From NCBI GenBank assembly GCA_013396995.1, contig VWZP01004535.1:1406858-1470857 (forward strand): a DNA stretch of 64,000 bases, read 5' to 3'. Within the stretch, counting starts at the first letter, position 1; every line of letters starts with the position of its first letter. Shown piece by piece: positions 12,634 through 26,686 of this stretch. The notes beneath the pieces were generated by a model. The model had not been told where the DNA came from. It searched no databases and saw only the letters and a list, made by a program, of their open reading frames with translations. This DNA is from Dicaeum eximium (lineage: Eukaryota > Chordata > Aves > Passeriformes > Dicaeidae). The translations under genes and the position numbers were made by a program.

Positions 12634-12735
12634 CTGTGCCTGGTGCACTTGAACCAGTTGAGGATGTCTGTGCATCGTGTGTAATAGATCTGGTCAAAGG
12701 GGTGCGCGTAAGATTCCTGCACGGTCACGGCGTAG
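12634..12735 (-). CDS. MEGF11: MEGF11 second coding exon (EMI domain, middle)
   Basis: This 102-bp exon encodes residues 40-72 of the EMI domain, plus one base finishing Ser39 and two bases of Arg73. The peptide contains YAVTVQESYAHPFDQIYY and CTDILNWFKCTRH, with EMI cysteines C60 and C69 and the conserved W66. EMI domains are N-terminal protein-interaction modules of extracellular proteins; in this family the domain precedes the EGF-like array. The acceptor ctgcag (12741-12736) and donor gtaaga flank it exactly. Residues A41, A49 and R59 match my memory of MEGF11 rather than MEGF10 (S, P and S at the same places). The exon is symmetric (phase 2 at both ends), so skipping it would keep the frame. 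The intron to the start-codon exon is 2038 bp. Confidence 0.95.
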
Positions 12736-14773
12736 CTGCAGGTGGGCAAGGAAGGAGGTGAGAGGCTGTTTGGGGCCACAAAAAAAGCTGCAGTTCCCTG
12801 TATATGCTGCTCGTGGAACTCCAGTATGAAACGTATTTACACCAAGAATCTTAAAACTTAGGGTATTAGCAAAGAGCAGAAAAGGGCTTCCTTCAGCTAG
12901 ACCTCTTCCTGAGAAGTTTGGAAATGCTTGGCTTCATGGCTGATATAGGCATAGAGATATCACTGTGAGCAATAAACCATTCTCTTTTAGGAAAAAAACA
13001 AATATTACTAAAATTCAGGGAAATTTGGAAGGTGGAAAGGTGAATGGATATGGACAAAACCTGGGCACTTTGATGAGAAATCACAGAGCTCCAACAATAG
13101 CAAGAACTGAGCAATCTTCCCAAAACACCACTTAGCCATGCAACAGGTTCTATGTTCATTATTGTTTGGACCTCTCACGTGATACAGGAACCCAAATCTC
13201 ATGTTGGGGTCAGCCATGGCAGAGCACTGCCCCATAGCAGTGTGTGCACTGCTCAAGGGACTCCTGTCTCAGGTGCTGATCTGCACACAGGCCCCTCTTC
13301 ATCAGATCTACAATATCTTTGGAGAACAATACACAAATCACCCTAGGCAGGACAAGACCCAGCAGTTAGATCCTCTAGGTCACTCATTATATCGATTGTC
13401 TTAATTCTGCAGCTGATTTCCCTCTCATCAGCAGGACTGCAGATGTGATTAAGCCCTGGGAGATTGCACCCACAAGGCAATACCAAGATATTTGCTTGGA
13501 GGGGCTGGCTTGAAATCGAAGATTGGGCTGTTCCTGCCCTGCTTGTCGTGTCCCCTCTAGACAAGCCAAGGTTCCCCTGGATGCTGCTCTGCCCTCTGTC
13601 ACCATTTGCTGGGTTTGACAATAATGTTTTTACTTCTGCTAATGCCAAAATATAAAATATTTACATTGCTCATTATTAATGTAAGACAGTAACACTTGCA
13701 AATCTCAATTATTATTTTACGATCCCGTTTATTATCCAGCAATAGTCCTAACAATCTTTTCCCTTTGATTTATTAACATCTAACTAACAAAGTCATCTTG
13801 GTCAGTACAACCAATCAATTTTGGTATTTAATTTTTGTTTCTCCTTGATTGGGTCTCTAGGTTGCTGACTTTCTTCAGACAAAATCAATATTTTATTCCT
13901 GTGCTCTGAATGCACTTCCAGTGCCCAGACTGCAAAATCCTTTTCCTGTACAGTCTTTGCTTTGCAGTTGCATTATCTACAAAGAGTTAATTCTCTAATT
14001 AAGGCCTCAAAACATAGTCATTAAATATGATTCTATTTTTACCTTTGTTAAGGGTTGTATTTTGCTGAAGTGCACAGCAATTCAGATTTGTGTGTAATTG
14101 AACCAGAGAGCAGAACTGGAAATTTAGCAAATGAAATTGAGAAGTACAGGACCTTTAGCCTGTGCACACAGCCTCTGTGTGAGTGTGAACCCCATCAAAG
14201 GCTGTGAGTTTCTCTGTGCTCACAGGAACTGGCCTGCTCAGATCCACTTTTAGGACCAGGACACTGGAACAACAGAGAGAACAAGAAATTCCAGGGCCTT
14301 TCATGTTCAGAGCTTTCATTCCCTCTTTGATGCCGACACGAATTTGGCAGGAAGAGCCCCAAAGTTCAGGCCAGATAAAAACAGCCTGGATGTTGCAGCA
14401 GGAAGGGCTTCAAACTTTCTTGCTGGACAGCAAGCAGAAAAAAGCAGGGCAGAAGAAGGCCAGCATTTCTGTGGGTCTCTCCATGATAGATGCAAACCCT
14501 TCAGTGCACTCCTGTGCTCAGACTCTGGAGGAGCTCCCCAGAGGGTGCAGGGGGATGTGGCCAATAGCTGTAGCCTCAGTCCCAATTCCTTGGGATGATC
14601 CAAACCCTCCAAGGCACTCAAAAGTACTATTTCTGTAAAGCAAATCTCTTTTCTGAGACAAGGTGATATTTAGCAAATTATGGCTCTCAGCTTGCCTTCT
14701 AAATGTAAAAATATGAAATGGGTGGCAAAAATATGAAATGGATGGTAAAAAAAGTTTGCAGGTTACACATTAC
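12736..14773 (-). other. MEGF11: MEGF11 intron between coding exons 1 and 2
   Basis: 2038 bp, gt-ag. Just inside the donor side is a two-copy 20-bp tandem repeat (14707-14746, unit about aaaaatatgaaatgggtggc, with small differences between copies). Otherwise it is unique sequence without recognisable elements. Confidence 0.85.
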
Positions 14774-14889
14774 CTTTCCCAGTGACTACAAACATTTGGA
14801 TCATCTGGATTTAGGGACAGAGTAGTTTTGAGCAGAAAAGTCAGAATAAGCCCTCTCAGAATCCACTGGAACAGCACATGTGCCACCAT
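14774..14889 (-). CDS. MEGF11: MEGF11 first coding exon (start codon, signal peptide, start of EMI domain)
   Basis: This exon encodes residues 1-38 plus two bases of codon 39 of MEGF11, a single-pass membrane protein of the Draper/CED-1/MEGF10 family. In vertebrates the family works in cell-cell recognition, for example retinal neuron spacing, and in engulfment. The start MVAHVLFQ is followed by a hydrophobic core (WILRGLILTFLL, residues 9-20) typical of a signal peptide, with likely cleavage near residues 24-25. The mature N-terminus LNPDDPNVCSHWE matches the start of the MEGF10/11 EMI domain, with C34 as its first cysteine. The ATG is at 14889-14887 with G at -3 and G at +4. The donor is gtaatg directly below 14774. 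The exon ends in phase 2 and joins the next exon to complete Ser39. The exon itself begins 8 bases upstream of the ATG at a splice acceptor (see separate entry). MEGF11 is preferred over MEGF10 because of the two following exons. Confidence 0.9.
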
Positions 14890-14897
14890 TGCTGTAT
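14890..14897 (-). other. MEGF11: MEGF11 5' UTR tail of the start-codon exon, with upstream splice acceptor
   Basis: On the minus strand a pyrimidine-rich run (cttttctttatctag) ends in AG at 14899-14898. Only 8 bases (atacagca) separate it from the ATG. This is a good 3' splice site, so the start codon lies at the very beginning of an internal exon and the rest of the 5' UTR is spliced in from exons at higher coordinates. The acceptor is seen directly; its use is inferred. Confidence 0.7.
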
Positions 14898-16143
14898 CTA
14901 GATAAAGAAAAGAAAGTAGAGCCATTAAGGAAAATTTTGAAGGAAATATCCTTCTAGCCTTTTCCTCCTAACTTTTGTGCAAATCTGAATACTGTGGAGC
15001 TATTCAGAAAGTGAAATACTTGAAAAAGCAATCAACTAAACAGTAAAATGCTTTAAAAGTTCAAATCCATTCTAAAAGGAATTTATACATTTAAACCTAA
15101 TAAAAGCAATGAATTTGATGATTAAGCCACCCACGATATTGATAGCCCCAATGATTCTTCCAAAGAACATTTCTGATGCTGATTATTTTTATGACAGGCT
15201 GTCTGTACTGACAAATAAATCACTGAGGGATTAAAGCAATCTATTCTTCCATCAACCTACAGGCAAGTGGGAGAATACCCAAATGCCCCCTTTGATTTAT
15301 TTAAATGGGGTTTACAGGTGTCAATATGGGCTGGATGTGAGACTCGTGCTTATTGCATGATGGAAGGAAAATCAATGCACTCCTCAAGCCTTGCATGGGG
15401 AACCACTGAGAATTACAGAGGTCAGTGCATTGGGGCACATTACACAGAACACTGAACATGAAATAAAAATATTTGCATTGAAGTTGGAAAGAGGTTGTAC
15501 AAAATTCACTGGGTGTGTTCTCTTCACCACCTTCCTGTTCATATATGAAATGTCCTGACTTACACCTGCTTGGGGCTTTGAAACCAAAGTTGTGGTGTAG
15601 GCCTAGAAGTCTCCAATGACACCAATCAAAATTTCAAAATAGATAGAAAATAAAATTGCTTTTTTTGTAACAGCATTAGAGGTGTTAATCTATAAAACAT
15701 TAAGTCAGGAAAAAGTATTTTTAAATATCCATTTCAGGCATTTACATGGACACATAATTCACCATTCAAATCGGAAGTCCTAGAAATTATTCCTGGCAAC
15801 AAGATTGCCCTAAAAATAGATTGAATCTTCATATGATCATCAAAAAAACACATGGCTCATTGCCTCAGGGTCCAGAACAGCAAAGGGATGTTAAGAGGCT
15901 TGCTCTGCAGGGCCCTGATATACAGCCCAGCATAAAGGAGCCATCACAAAGCAGAATGAAGAGCCAGGAAAACCACTCAGAAATTACCTCCTGACCCAGA
16001 GCCTTCTTAGCCAGTTCAAGGACACCCATTGCCTTTAGTGGATTCAAGTCAAAATCCCAATGGGAGCAATAGCTCATCTTTTAAATTATTCCTGTAGTGC
16101 TGCTAAACCCAAAGATAGGTCTTAAGCCATGTAAGTCATATTA

Positions 16144-16157
16144 ATGTTAATTAACAT
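16144..16157. other. 14-base perfect palindrome, HNF1/homeobox-like
   Basis: ATGTTAATTAACAT is its own reverse complement and contains GTTAATTAAC, close to an HNF1-type half-site pair. It may be chance in AT-rich DNA. Confidence 0.3.
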
Positions 16158-19100
16158 GATTTAATGCTAATGTTCCTCATGAAATAGGTTTAAGTCAAGG
16201 AGTGACCATTTTTTACCTGTGGGCTTTTCCAAAGTCCCACAGCAACAATGCAAAAGCTTAGTCTGCAAATCCAGAGGGCTGAAGAGGCAAGGATGTTTTT
16301 ATGCAAAAGCCACTGCCCATCCTGGTCCTGGGCACTGCATCTCCATGGAGGAAAAGTGTCTGCAGGGGCTGAGTTGCCAAAAGTGCCAAGGTCCCACCAG
16401 TCAGAGCTGTGGGAGAGCAGAGCTGAACATTCCCTGAGCACAGCATGGACAATGGGTGTGAACAACAATGGATGAGGCTCCACAAACTGGCAGCTCTTTA
16501 ACACAAATCCCTCCCAAAAATGCCTTTAACTGTGACACAGGGCAGCACTGTAATAATGCCAAAGCAAGGGGATAAGCGTGTCTTGGTATTGTATTTCCAG
16601 GTTGTCATTTCCCCTCCTTCTTCATGCTCTGCACCTTTGGTACAGGGCTGAGCAAATGGGGCTAAAGGAAAGCTCCTTCTGCTGGGCAGGTGTGGGCAAA
16701 GCAGGAGCAGGGCAAAATAATCTGCTCCAGGAAATGCAAATCTTCAGACAGGGCTTAAATCTAAACACAGCTCTGTGCTCAGTTTGTTAACTTCTGGAGA
16801 ACATCAACAGCCTGGCTCTGTGCTACATTAATTTCAAACAGAAAGGCAGCCTGACTTTAAATCAGTAATTCATTGCCTGCGTTTGCTTTCCATCAGTTTT
16901 CAGAACCTGAAAGGTAAATAATAATTAATTCAAGCTAGAAATCAAACTTCTCCCTCACTCCGATTTCTTCTCCTTTGGTACCAACTGAAGTCAGCGCCCT
17001 GGAGTTCAGGAAAAAGCAAACTTTCAAGAAAGATTTGCTTAGAATACACCAGATGCTAAGAAAGAAAGAGGCTCTTAAGATCACTCGTTCTTGCTGAAAA
17101 TTACCCATTCTTTATATTGAATTTTATATATCCTTTATATTAAAGTACTCTCTACAAAATAGAAATAAATGAGAGTAGAGCCCTGCTGCCTCACTTCCTC
17201 AAAAGAGAATGAGGTCTAAAGCAGCTCCATATTTGAATTCTGCAGTTTTCAGAGACCTCAATTTGTTCCTAAGAAAATTATGCCTCAGTTTCGTTTTTAA
17301 GCCAAACAAATGTCAAAGACTTATTTATAAGCCCTAATAGCACCCAGAATATTTTACAGTGTATTAGAAAGAGGTTCCAAATTGTTTTATAAACTTTTAT
17401 TGCTAATGCTCTGTTATTATCTGTTTGTGAGGGAGCTCCTTTGTGTCATTAATTTCCTAACTTTGTAAGTCAGATCGAAGATCAGAAGCATCCAACTCCC
17501 CAAATCCAGCAGAACCTCATTCATCTCAAGTGTCTCTTTTTGTAACTCAAATGAAATATTTCACTTTGATCACTGTTAATAGAAAAGCCCTCGCACCAAA
17601 ATGGAATGGTTGCTATTAAAGGAGTCAGAATAAAACTCTAAAAATAGGAGCACACATATTAAAAACCAGTATCAAAAAAGAATCCAGTAATGACATCTAA
17701 TGCTGGGCTTTCAGCTTTCACTGCTCACCACAGCACAGAGGAAACTCCTGCCTCAAATTCAGTGTTTGGGGCAGATTCTCCAAGGAGGCAGCACCAGCCT
17801 GGAGGGGGACAATGCCTCTAACTTCATTAAAGCTGCAGCCAAATTATCCAAACATTTCCAGTGTCTGCCACTCTCCCAGGACAGGCAGCCTGGGGGGCTG
17901 AACACCAAAATAAATGGCACAAAGGTTGTCTGTGCAACATGGACTCTTTACTTTTTGTCTCTCCAGGCCTGATTTTTCTTTTCAGAAGTGAAAGAAGTCA
18001 ATTTAGGTAAAATTTGGGAAGAGTCTTTCAATCCAAAGGACAAGCAGGTGGTTTTTCACAAGTGTCTCATTCTGTTAATTATAACTGATGAGGTATCTGC
18101 TACTCCTTAGGCCATTTTCTCCTATCTTCCTACTTTCTGAAAAATTTCACTATTTCACCTACAATATTGACACAAGTCAGTGGCTCCATCACAAAAAAGA
18201 AAGGAAAGCTCCAAATCTTAGCTCCAGAAATCTAGTAGGTTGGAAATCATTAATTTATTTGTCTGTGGAGTCTCTTTAGGAAAAAAAAACAAACTTCTTT
18301 GAGGAAACTGTGCTGGGGTTTGCAAAGAAACCTCGAGATGCAGATGATCCTTTAAACTTCATGGACATCAGAGTGTGGAAAAAGCAGGTCTGATCTCTCC
18401 TGCAGAATTACCTCTGAGGGTAGGGGTACCTACCTGCAAAGAAACTAGGATCTCAGAGAATCCTTGCTGGGTGAAATAAATATCCTAGAAAGCTTTTTCT
18501 AGATGTTGAGGGCTTTGATTTGGTGACATTCTTGTGAAAAAAGACCAGTGTGTACTTTAAATGGCCAAGGGAAAAAAAAAAAAAGAAACCCAAAACTACA
18601 GGTTCAATTTCTCCTCTGCTTCCTTGGCTGACAGGCTAGAAAATCTAACTAAAAATGACCACTGGAGGCTTTCCTGTTCAGGGCCAGAAGTGGTGCAACA
18701 TTTCATTTTGACATCTCTGTCATAAAGTATTTCATAACATGATTTTGACATGAAATTCAAACAAAACTTCCAGTCCATGACAGAGTTCTAAGCTGAATGT
18801 TTTTCTCTCAATTTGGGATGAAGTGAGCTCTAAACCAAGCAAAAAAACCCACCCTAATTTTGTGTCTAGCTGTAAGCAGAGGTGTCTTTCACTAGCAAAC
18901 ACCTTTCTTAAATCCTTATGTACTTCTGAAGATCATAAAGTCTAAATGTTTATGTAGTCAGTTAACCCAGGCTGAATTTTCCCCACAAATTTCCAAGTGA
19001 CTCACTTAGCAAAGAGCCGTGTTAAAAAGTCTTACCTTAAAGTGCTAAAAATTCCCAGTGGATCCTGATTTTACAGATCCCCAGCACATGGAGACACAGG

Positions 19101-22100
19101 GCACATCGACAGGAGAGTGGGAGAAACCTCTTGGGAAGTCACTGGGCCCTGTGAGCAATCAGGAAAAACAGAAAACTGGGTCAGAGGAAATGTGTTTGGG
19201 GGTGTGGAAACAAATCAAGGCAGAAATGAGACAAAGGATTCCAAATCATTAGATAACAGAAGGTAACTGTGCTATTTCAGACCAATCCCACTATCCTGCT
19301 TTCCAAAGAGTGGAACAACACGGGGGATGTAACACATCCCTCCAGAAATTTGTTCCCTGTCATTTCCTACCTAATTTTGTTCCCATATAGACTTTTCCTT
19401 CTTTAATATCCTAATAAGAAAGTTCTGTTTCGTTCAGGAAGTTTGACCTTGCAAAAGCCTTCTGGAAATCTAACTGCACCTTCCTGATGCACATGTTTAC
19501 TTCGAAGAGTTTTCACAGGTTAAGAAGGTTTTACAAAGCCATGTTGATTTTTCAAAAATGTATTATATGCATCAAGATAAATAATTCTGTTCTTAACTCT
19601 GGTTTCTACCAAACAGGAAAACGAGGTGTGCCAAAATGAAAATGGATCCTAGTATTTGTGTGGGAGCAATTGAGGAAAATGCAAAAGAGTGGTTGAGCCA
19701 GGAAACAAAAAGTTGGATTTCACTGGAGAAGCATTAAAGTGACGGAGTGTTTGCTGATTACACTATTTTAGTCTCTAAGTAGTAGCAAGCTTCCAACAAG
19801 CTGCCCTTGGTGGCATTCCTTCTTCTCATCCCATCTGAAATTTTCATGATAGTTTAGGCAAGGGATCATTTAAACACACACTTCATTTGGCTCCACATCA
19901 GATTTTGTTCGAAACAAGCTGTTATGAAAGCTAAATGAGGCCACAAGTTTCAAAACTGATCAGGGTTTTTTGGATGCCTCCATTTATGATTAATAACTTG
20001 AGATACCATGAAAGGACTGGATAATTTGCAGAGCTCAGGATACCTGCTCAGAACAGCTTGTTTTAATCTGGGCAGTCAAGAACAAATCCATTCAACCTCA
20101 CCAGTCACCTCTAAAAGTTGTTGTCATGACCAACAGAAATATTGCCAGTGACAGGTTGTGGTTTTGTTTGTTTTTTAATGAAAATTTAAAGCTGTTTTAA
20201 ACAGATAAATACTTCCAGGAAGGATCAGGTACTGAATACAAAAGCACTGACAATGTGATTCTTATCATCTGAGCACAGAGAAATTCAAGTGATGGAAGAA
20301 GTAGCAGAAACAGCAGACTGTGCCCTGAGCTGCTGTGTTCCCTCTGCTGGCACCTTGCACCATCAATGCAGGAGACAGGAGACAAGAATTAACACGTAAT
20401 TAACATGACTTGGGAAATGAAAGAATAAACGCAAAAGTCTGAGATTTTCACAGTTTATGGGGAAATCCTTCATCCTGAGTCCTGTGTGCTCAGACTCCAC
20501 AGCCACCACCACTGCTACATCATCCTGAGAAGTGGGTGCTGCTCAGTACCAACAAAGGAAGCAATTCTGTTTCCAAGATCTCATTTTAGAGGCTCTATTT
20601 TGAAGCCTGAATAAACACACCAGGGTCATACCTGCTGTAGTGCCCTCATGCCTCTCCCTTATACTCTGAACCACAGTTGCTCAGTTTTCCAAAACTGGGC
20701 TGGGGGGCTGATTTCAATGGGATCTGAACATCTAAAACTCTTAAGCTGCTTTAAATTTCTAAGCTTTAAAATACATCAGTGTGAGTTGTACTTGTTAGGG
20801 AGAACATTGTTCCAGTTCCAGGGATAACTTATGAAGTCTGCAGATTTGCTTCAGTGCTAACGCTTTTCTGAGCTGACTTCTGGAGTCATCAGGAGCTTGG
20901 CCACAGCTAAGTGAGAATAAATAATGAAGTAAGTGCTGCTTAATCTATCAAATGTTATTTTTGGAAGCTCAAGATTGTTCCTTCAGTGCTCTCAGAGGAA
21001 AACTGGGTCAAAATACCACAGAGATGTGTCAGAGGCAAGGAATCTGGGCAATTACTTCAGTTATGGCTAATGAAATATGTTTATCAAGACAAAGGCTGGT
21101 GGATGTGTCTGGGCCTCTGTTTAAATCACTCTGGCAAAGATTTCAGGCTTGAGATTGTCTTAGCAGAGTGGGCTGGGCTGAGGTGGCTCAAATTCCCCCC
21201 AAGTTCTGCATCCAGTGTTTTCCATCTGAGCCCACACACAGCACCAGGCTCTGGAACTTCAGGTGGAATTAAGGACATGCAAGTTCTCAAAGTCTCAGGA
21301 TCTTCCTCAGGAGAAGAGGACTGGCCAACCGGCCAGGTGCTTTGAAAATAACCTTGTTACAAACTGAAAAGTGTTAATACACTGAAGCAACAATGTGCAA
21401 ACATGTTTGGCATTGCCCATCCACTCCATGAGATTATCATCAGCATACAAAGAGATGCAGACTGGATTTTGTCAGTTCTTACACAAACTCCCATGAACAC
21501 TTGTGCAAAGCACAACTACCCATCCAAAAGGCTACTATTCACTACAATGCTAAACTTCTTTTTCTTAAATAATTGAACACTTAATCAATAGTCCAGCAGA
21601 AATATAATGAAAATATTGCATTAACAACACCTAAAACCCCTGCTGAACCAGTGCCCAAATCCACATAATTGCTGGCTCCTTTTCAGAAAAGTCGGCTTGG
21701 GAAAAGACTTTCTGTGATTTTCTGCCCATAATTTTGTACTTGTATACTCAAACACCAGTGTAAAACTGGAAGCCAGCCCTTTGAACATTTGGCCCTTGAA
21801 GTTATCAATCTGAACTCAAGGCCAGTGAAATGTTTGTGCTCCTGGTAGTGCCCAAGCCTGAGCTGTCCTTCCAAGCCCTGCCAGCCAGGACAGGGCTGAC
21901 GTTCCACCAGCACCTTCTGCCAGAGACAGCCTGGTGCTACCAAGACAAAATCCTGAAGGATTTCAACACAGCCATTGTCCTGCAGGCTGGGAGACCCTCC
22001 TGGGGCAGCTTTCTGTGAGCCCTCTCCATTAAAACATGGAAAACAAGGCAAGACAGGAAGACTTAGTGCCTTTGGCTGCTCCCTTCACCTGAGAGCTGCT

Positions 22101-25100
22101 GCAGGGATGGCCAGGAAGGAGCCAGGCTCGGTGTCCTCTCTGCTGCTCCCAGAACTCACTCAGAGGAATGTTAAAGCTGCTGGGAGCTGTGTGGGGAGTC
22201 ACACTGGCTCCTGATGGAATGGTGTATTTATATTCCCTGTCCCATGGCTTTCCAGAGATGCCTCCACAGACATTCCATCAGGAGAGAAAGTGGCTGACAC
22301 CCATCAAAAAGCTCATCAGTGAGAAGGCAAATGAGCTTGAATTGAGCTCACACCCAGCCACCCACCCAACCCATGTGCAAGATGGCAAACAATTACAGCA
22401 TATGTCTCCTTGGACATTTACAGCAACAAGGGCCTCCAATCCCCAGAGCACCCAGGATAAATAAAGCAACCTGAGCCTTACAGCCGTGCCCAGACGAGGA
22501 ATAATGTTTCTAAATATTTAGTTTAAAAACCTCAACTATTTATTCCAACAGACTTTTTTACAGCATTTAAAGAGTGCACATAAAGTTGACCTGAAAATGA
22601 GAGTAACAAGCAATAAAATAAAAGGATGTTCAATAGATACACCGTGAAATAAATTAACTGTGATCTGTGAAAGTGCTGTGAAAGTCAGAAAAAAAAAAGC
22701 CATTTGAAAATGTAAAATATCCTTTACAGTTATATATTTTTTAAATTACTTCTATTTGTCAAGAACAATTGACCCTTTCTTTTTGTCTTCATTTATCTCA
22801 GAGGAAAATAAAATGAAACAAACAGCAAAAAAGTCCCAAGTACAGTGAACAGCTGAGCCAGGGACAAATTAAGTAACACAGATTGATGGCTGTTGATCTA
22901 CAGCAGTACCATCACATCCCAGTGCTATAGCTCATATTTCATTTAAAGACCCATCTCTTCCAGAAACAGTGCAGTATTTATGGGAGAAGGCTGATTTGCA
23001 AGCCTTGGAGCTCCACTGCAAATCCAAATTCAGTTTTTCCAATTTGGCTTTAAAGTTGGTGAATTCCTTGGACTTTCGAGGTACCAATCCAACTAAAACA
23101 AAACCAAACACGGAATAAAATGAACACTGAAATTAAACATGTAGTTTTTAAAAATGCTGCAGACAGGGAGAAGCTTTTTATCTTCAGAATCTTCACCAGG
23201 CAGAAAGGAAATAATGTTTGCTACCTCTGCATCTCCACCTGTACTGACCCCACTAGTCCAACAGGACGTTATCCCCAGCTCTTCTCCTGGGGCTTTTCCC
23301 AGAGCTTTATCTCCCCTGGCATTCCCTGTTACAGCAGCACATAGGTTTCCTCCTCCTGCAGTCCATTCCCCTCTCAGCCTCTTGAAACCTTAATCTAAGA
23401 GTTTTTAATTTCATAGCTATTGAAGACATTTATATCCCAGACTGAACATAACTTTTTCTGTGGATGTCTGGTAAGTATAAGATAAACGTTCAATCAATTT
23501 TTAGATTTCTAATGGCTTAAGAATTAGAGTGGCCACGTAAAAACTGCCAATTTTACTTGAAATACAAGAGGTTTCCTCAGAAGCTACAATAATCCTTTGT
23601 GCTTTCTTGTGTTTCTTACAGACACATCTGGGACACTGTCAATACTGGAGGATTGATAGTTGGTTCAATCAAAGCCTCAAGTTAGACGTCCACAAAATGT
23701 ATCTGGTTTTCAGAGCAGGCACAAATCTGAGAATCAGGCTGGTTACTGGGGTGCCTGGCTGTAAACTGCCAGATTCAGGCATCCAGAATGGAAAACAGGC
23801 TGAGCAGATGTGCCCTTTGCTAGGACACAAAGCTGATGACACAGAGAAAGTGTGTGAAGAAAATCCTTGCAATCCCTGCTGGATTCCCCTGTGAACCAGG
23901 CAAGAGGAGTGCTGGGCATCAAGGGCTGGGTCTGGGCTGGGGAAAGTCTCTGCAAAATATCTCTGCAATCCAGACTTAAACGTGGATCTCTCAACCACCC
24001 AGCACTGAGGGTGGGCCCTTGGGGTGCCCCACCACTGCTCAGCCTCAGTGCAGCAGCTGCACCTTCACTGAGAGGGGTCTCAGAGGGTTGAGATGGGCAA
24101 GAACAGCAGCTGCAAATGCTCTCTGATCACAGCCAGGTCCTACAGTTCTGGGTCTGCTTTCTCCTCTGTGAGCCCAAAACTCCCAGCAGATCTAAACAGC
24201 CCTCCAAAATATCCTCACCTTTCCAGGAACCATCACAGACCCTGTTAGAGCAGTAACTGCAGAGATAAACGAGAACATGACCCCAGCCTTATTTAATTTT
24301 ACATCACTATGCAAAGCTCTTGACTCTGCTGTCTCCATGACCTACTTTATCTATTGTTTATTTTTTTTCTTTTTCCAGGAAACTCTTCATTAGTGATAAA
24401 AGCACCTGGCTTACAGTAACAGGGCACTGTGCAAAATGTCTGTCAAAAAGTCAAGGGAGGAACGCTCATAAACACATCAGAAAGAGCAAACCCACAGAGA
24501 ACAGCAGGATTGCAAGGGAGTAGCTTAGGTGGAAGAAAGGCAAAGAAGATGCACGGGCCAAAGTCTCTACTGGTGTAAATGGCTGAAGTCCATTGAGTTC
24601 ACTGTGCCAGTTAGAATCTGGGGAGAATTTGGATGTGCCAGCTCAGTCTGATGCAGATGGCACTGGAGCTGCTCAGGTTAGAGCCAGAGTCTGTTTTCTG
24701 GCAGGAAAACAGGAGCTGGGAAAACCACTATGGACAAAACCAGACCTGAACAACTGGTGCGTGCAACTGCCTTGGCTTTCTCTTCCTAAATTTGACACTA
24801 AAAACTTATTTAACTGCTTTGAGAAAAAAAGTTAATGAAAATTATAAAAGAGAGAGTTTATGGGGGAATTTTAGGACTTAATTTCCTTCATTTTCAGGTG
24901 TACTAATGAAGGTTTTTTCCTACCAGGTAAGACAAGCACAGTTTTCTCTCTGAGTTCTTTTCACACCATGTATGTACCATCTGCTGAGTCCTCTTACTGA
25001 CCCCTCTCTGTAGCTTGCTCTCAGCTCCACTGCTCTCAGATGACCAAGGACAACACTTCATTACCAGCCCTTTAGCAATCTCTCTGCAGAAGCCAAAAAA

Positions 25101-26666
25101 TCAGAGCTTAAAAATTGCTTGTATTGCTTTGAACTTTGTGTACAAAGTTTAACAGAGCTCACTGTGTGTTGAGTTCTCTGAGCAAACACCACTAATCCTG
25201 CTAAACAGAACCAAAGCCAAGTCCTCCTCTCCACAAAGTGGGCACACGAGGTGCTGGCTGGCAGGAAACAAGGGAGCTCCCCATTTTCCTCTCCCATCAG
25301 ATACCACCTTCAGCACAGTCAGGAAAAAAGCACAAGCCTGGAGACTTCTGGTTTTGTTAGCACCACACCTGTGGAAAACTTCTATTTGTGAGTGTGAGCT
25401 GATGTTGATCTCCCTTGCAGAGCACAGCAGAAATGAAGAGTTTCTAAGCTCCCCAAAGATTATTCCCCTCCTTCCACCTGCTCCAGTTCTTTAGGTGCAT
25501 GCTAGGAGTCCTGTTCCCCTCTTCAGCCATTTTTTCTGACCATCATCTTCTAGGTGTTATTATCTCACACACCGCTGTCCAAAACCCCTCTGGAGAATTC
25601 CACTTAGAATTTTATGGGAACTTCTTCCCAGATCAACAGCCACTTGCCACATCCCCTTCACAGAACTCATTGCAGACAATTGTATCTCTGTTTATTTAAA
25701 CTTCAACCCAACTCACTCAGTCTCCAAGGGAACCTGTGCAATTTCCATGCTTTTGGCTATGAATTCCAGCACCTGCTGGGACTCCAGGAGTGCCATGAGC
25801 TGCAGGGTAAAGGGTCAAGATTGTATAATTTAGTGATCCCTCCTCTGCCACAGAACTAACAAGCTTTCTCTGCGCATGAAAATGTTTGAGTGGAAGCAGG
25901 ACAGGTGATTGTAAACTCATTAGAATTTCAGTAGCCTGCACACCACTCTTGTGTCTTACCACCTCTTCCTCTTCCATGGCATTGCTTCCTTTCATGGAAT
26001 TCCTTTCTTCAGATATGGAGAAGCTAAACTGCAGCTCATCTCCTCCTAACCCAACTCTTCCTATGATTTACTGCTGTTACAGCTGGGCCACACAAAGCTG
26101 GAGATGTTTAACAGGTGTGTGTGAGCCAGAGAAATCTGTCCAATTAAAAAACTGCCACAAGGGGTAAACACAAAAACACAACACCAAAATACCTGAACAA
26201 ATCATTGATTACTGGTTTATAACCTGGGCTACTCAAAGAACTCCCCAACTGCTCCTTACACTGATTTTTGAGGAATTTGCTGTTAATACACCTTGAACCA
26301 TCCTTTGGGTTTTCTACCCAGTGGAAAAGACTCCACAGTGTGTCCTCCTCATCTGCTGAGGAATCAAACCCCTCATCCTGTGCCAAAGCAGACTCAGGCA
26401 CAAGCACACACAGGGATAGGATGTGTTTTGCTCGTCTGTTTATTTGTTTAAGCTTGGAGCCCACCCACCAGCCCAGACATTCATTTCTCAGCCTGTTTCA
26501 ATTCTTTGATTTGCTAACTAGGAAGTCAAACAGAAGGTGGGAGTAGGAATGAGTAGGTGGCAACCAGAGCAGTCAGAAGTTTTTAGAATGTTATTCTGAG
26601 ACCTTAAAATTCTGAAAATCAGAAGTTGATTTTTAAAAATTACAGTTAATTCTCATTTTTTGGACC

Positions 26667-26686
26667 TTTTTTTTTTTTTTTTTTTT
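26667..26686 (+). repeat. Poly-T run (20 T)
   Basis: Uninterrupted T homopolymer, read directly; no flanking retroposed gene was recognised. Confidence 0.9.
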
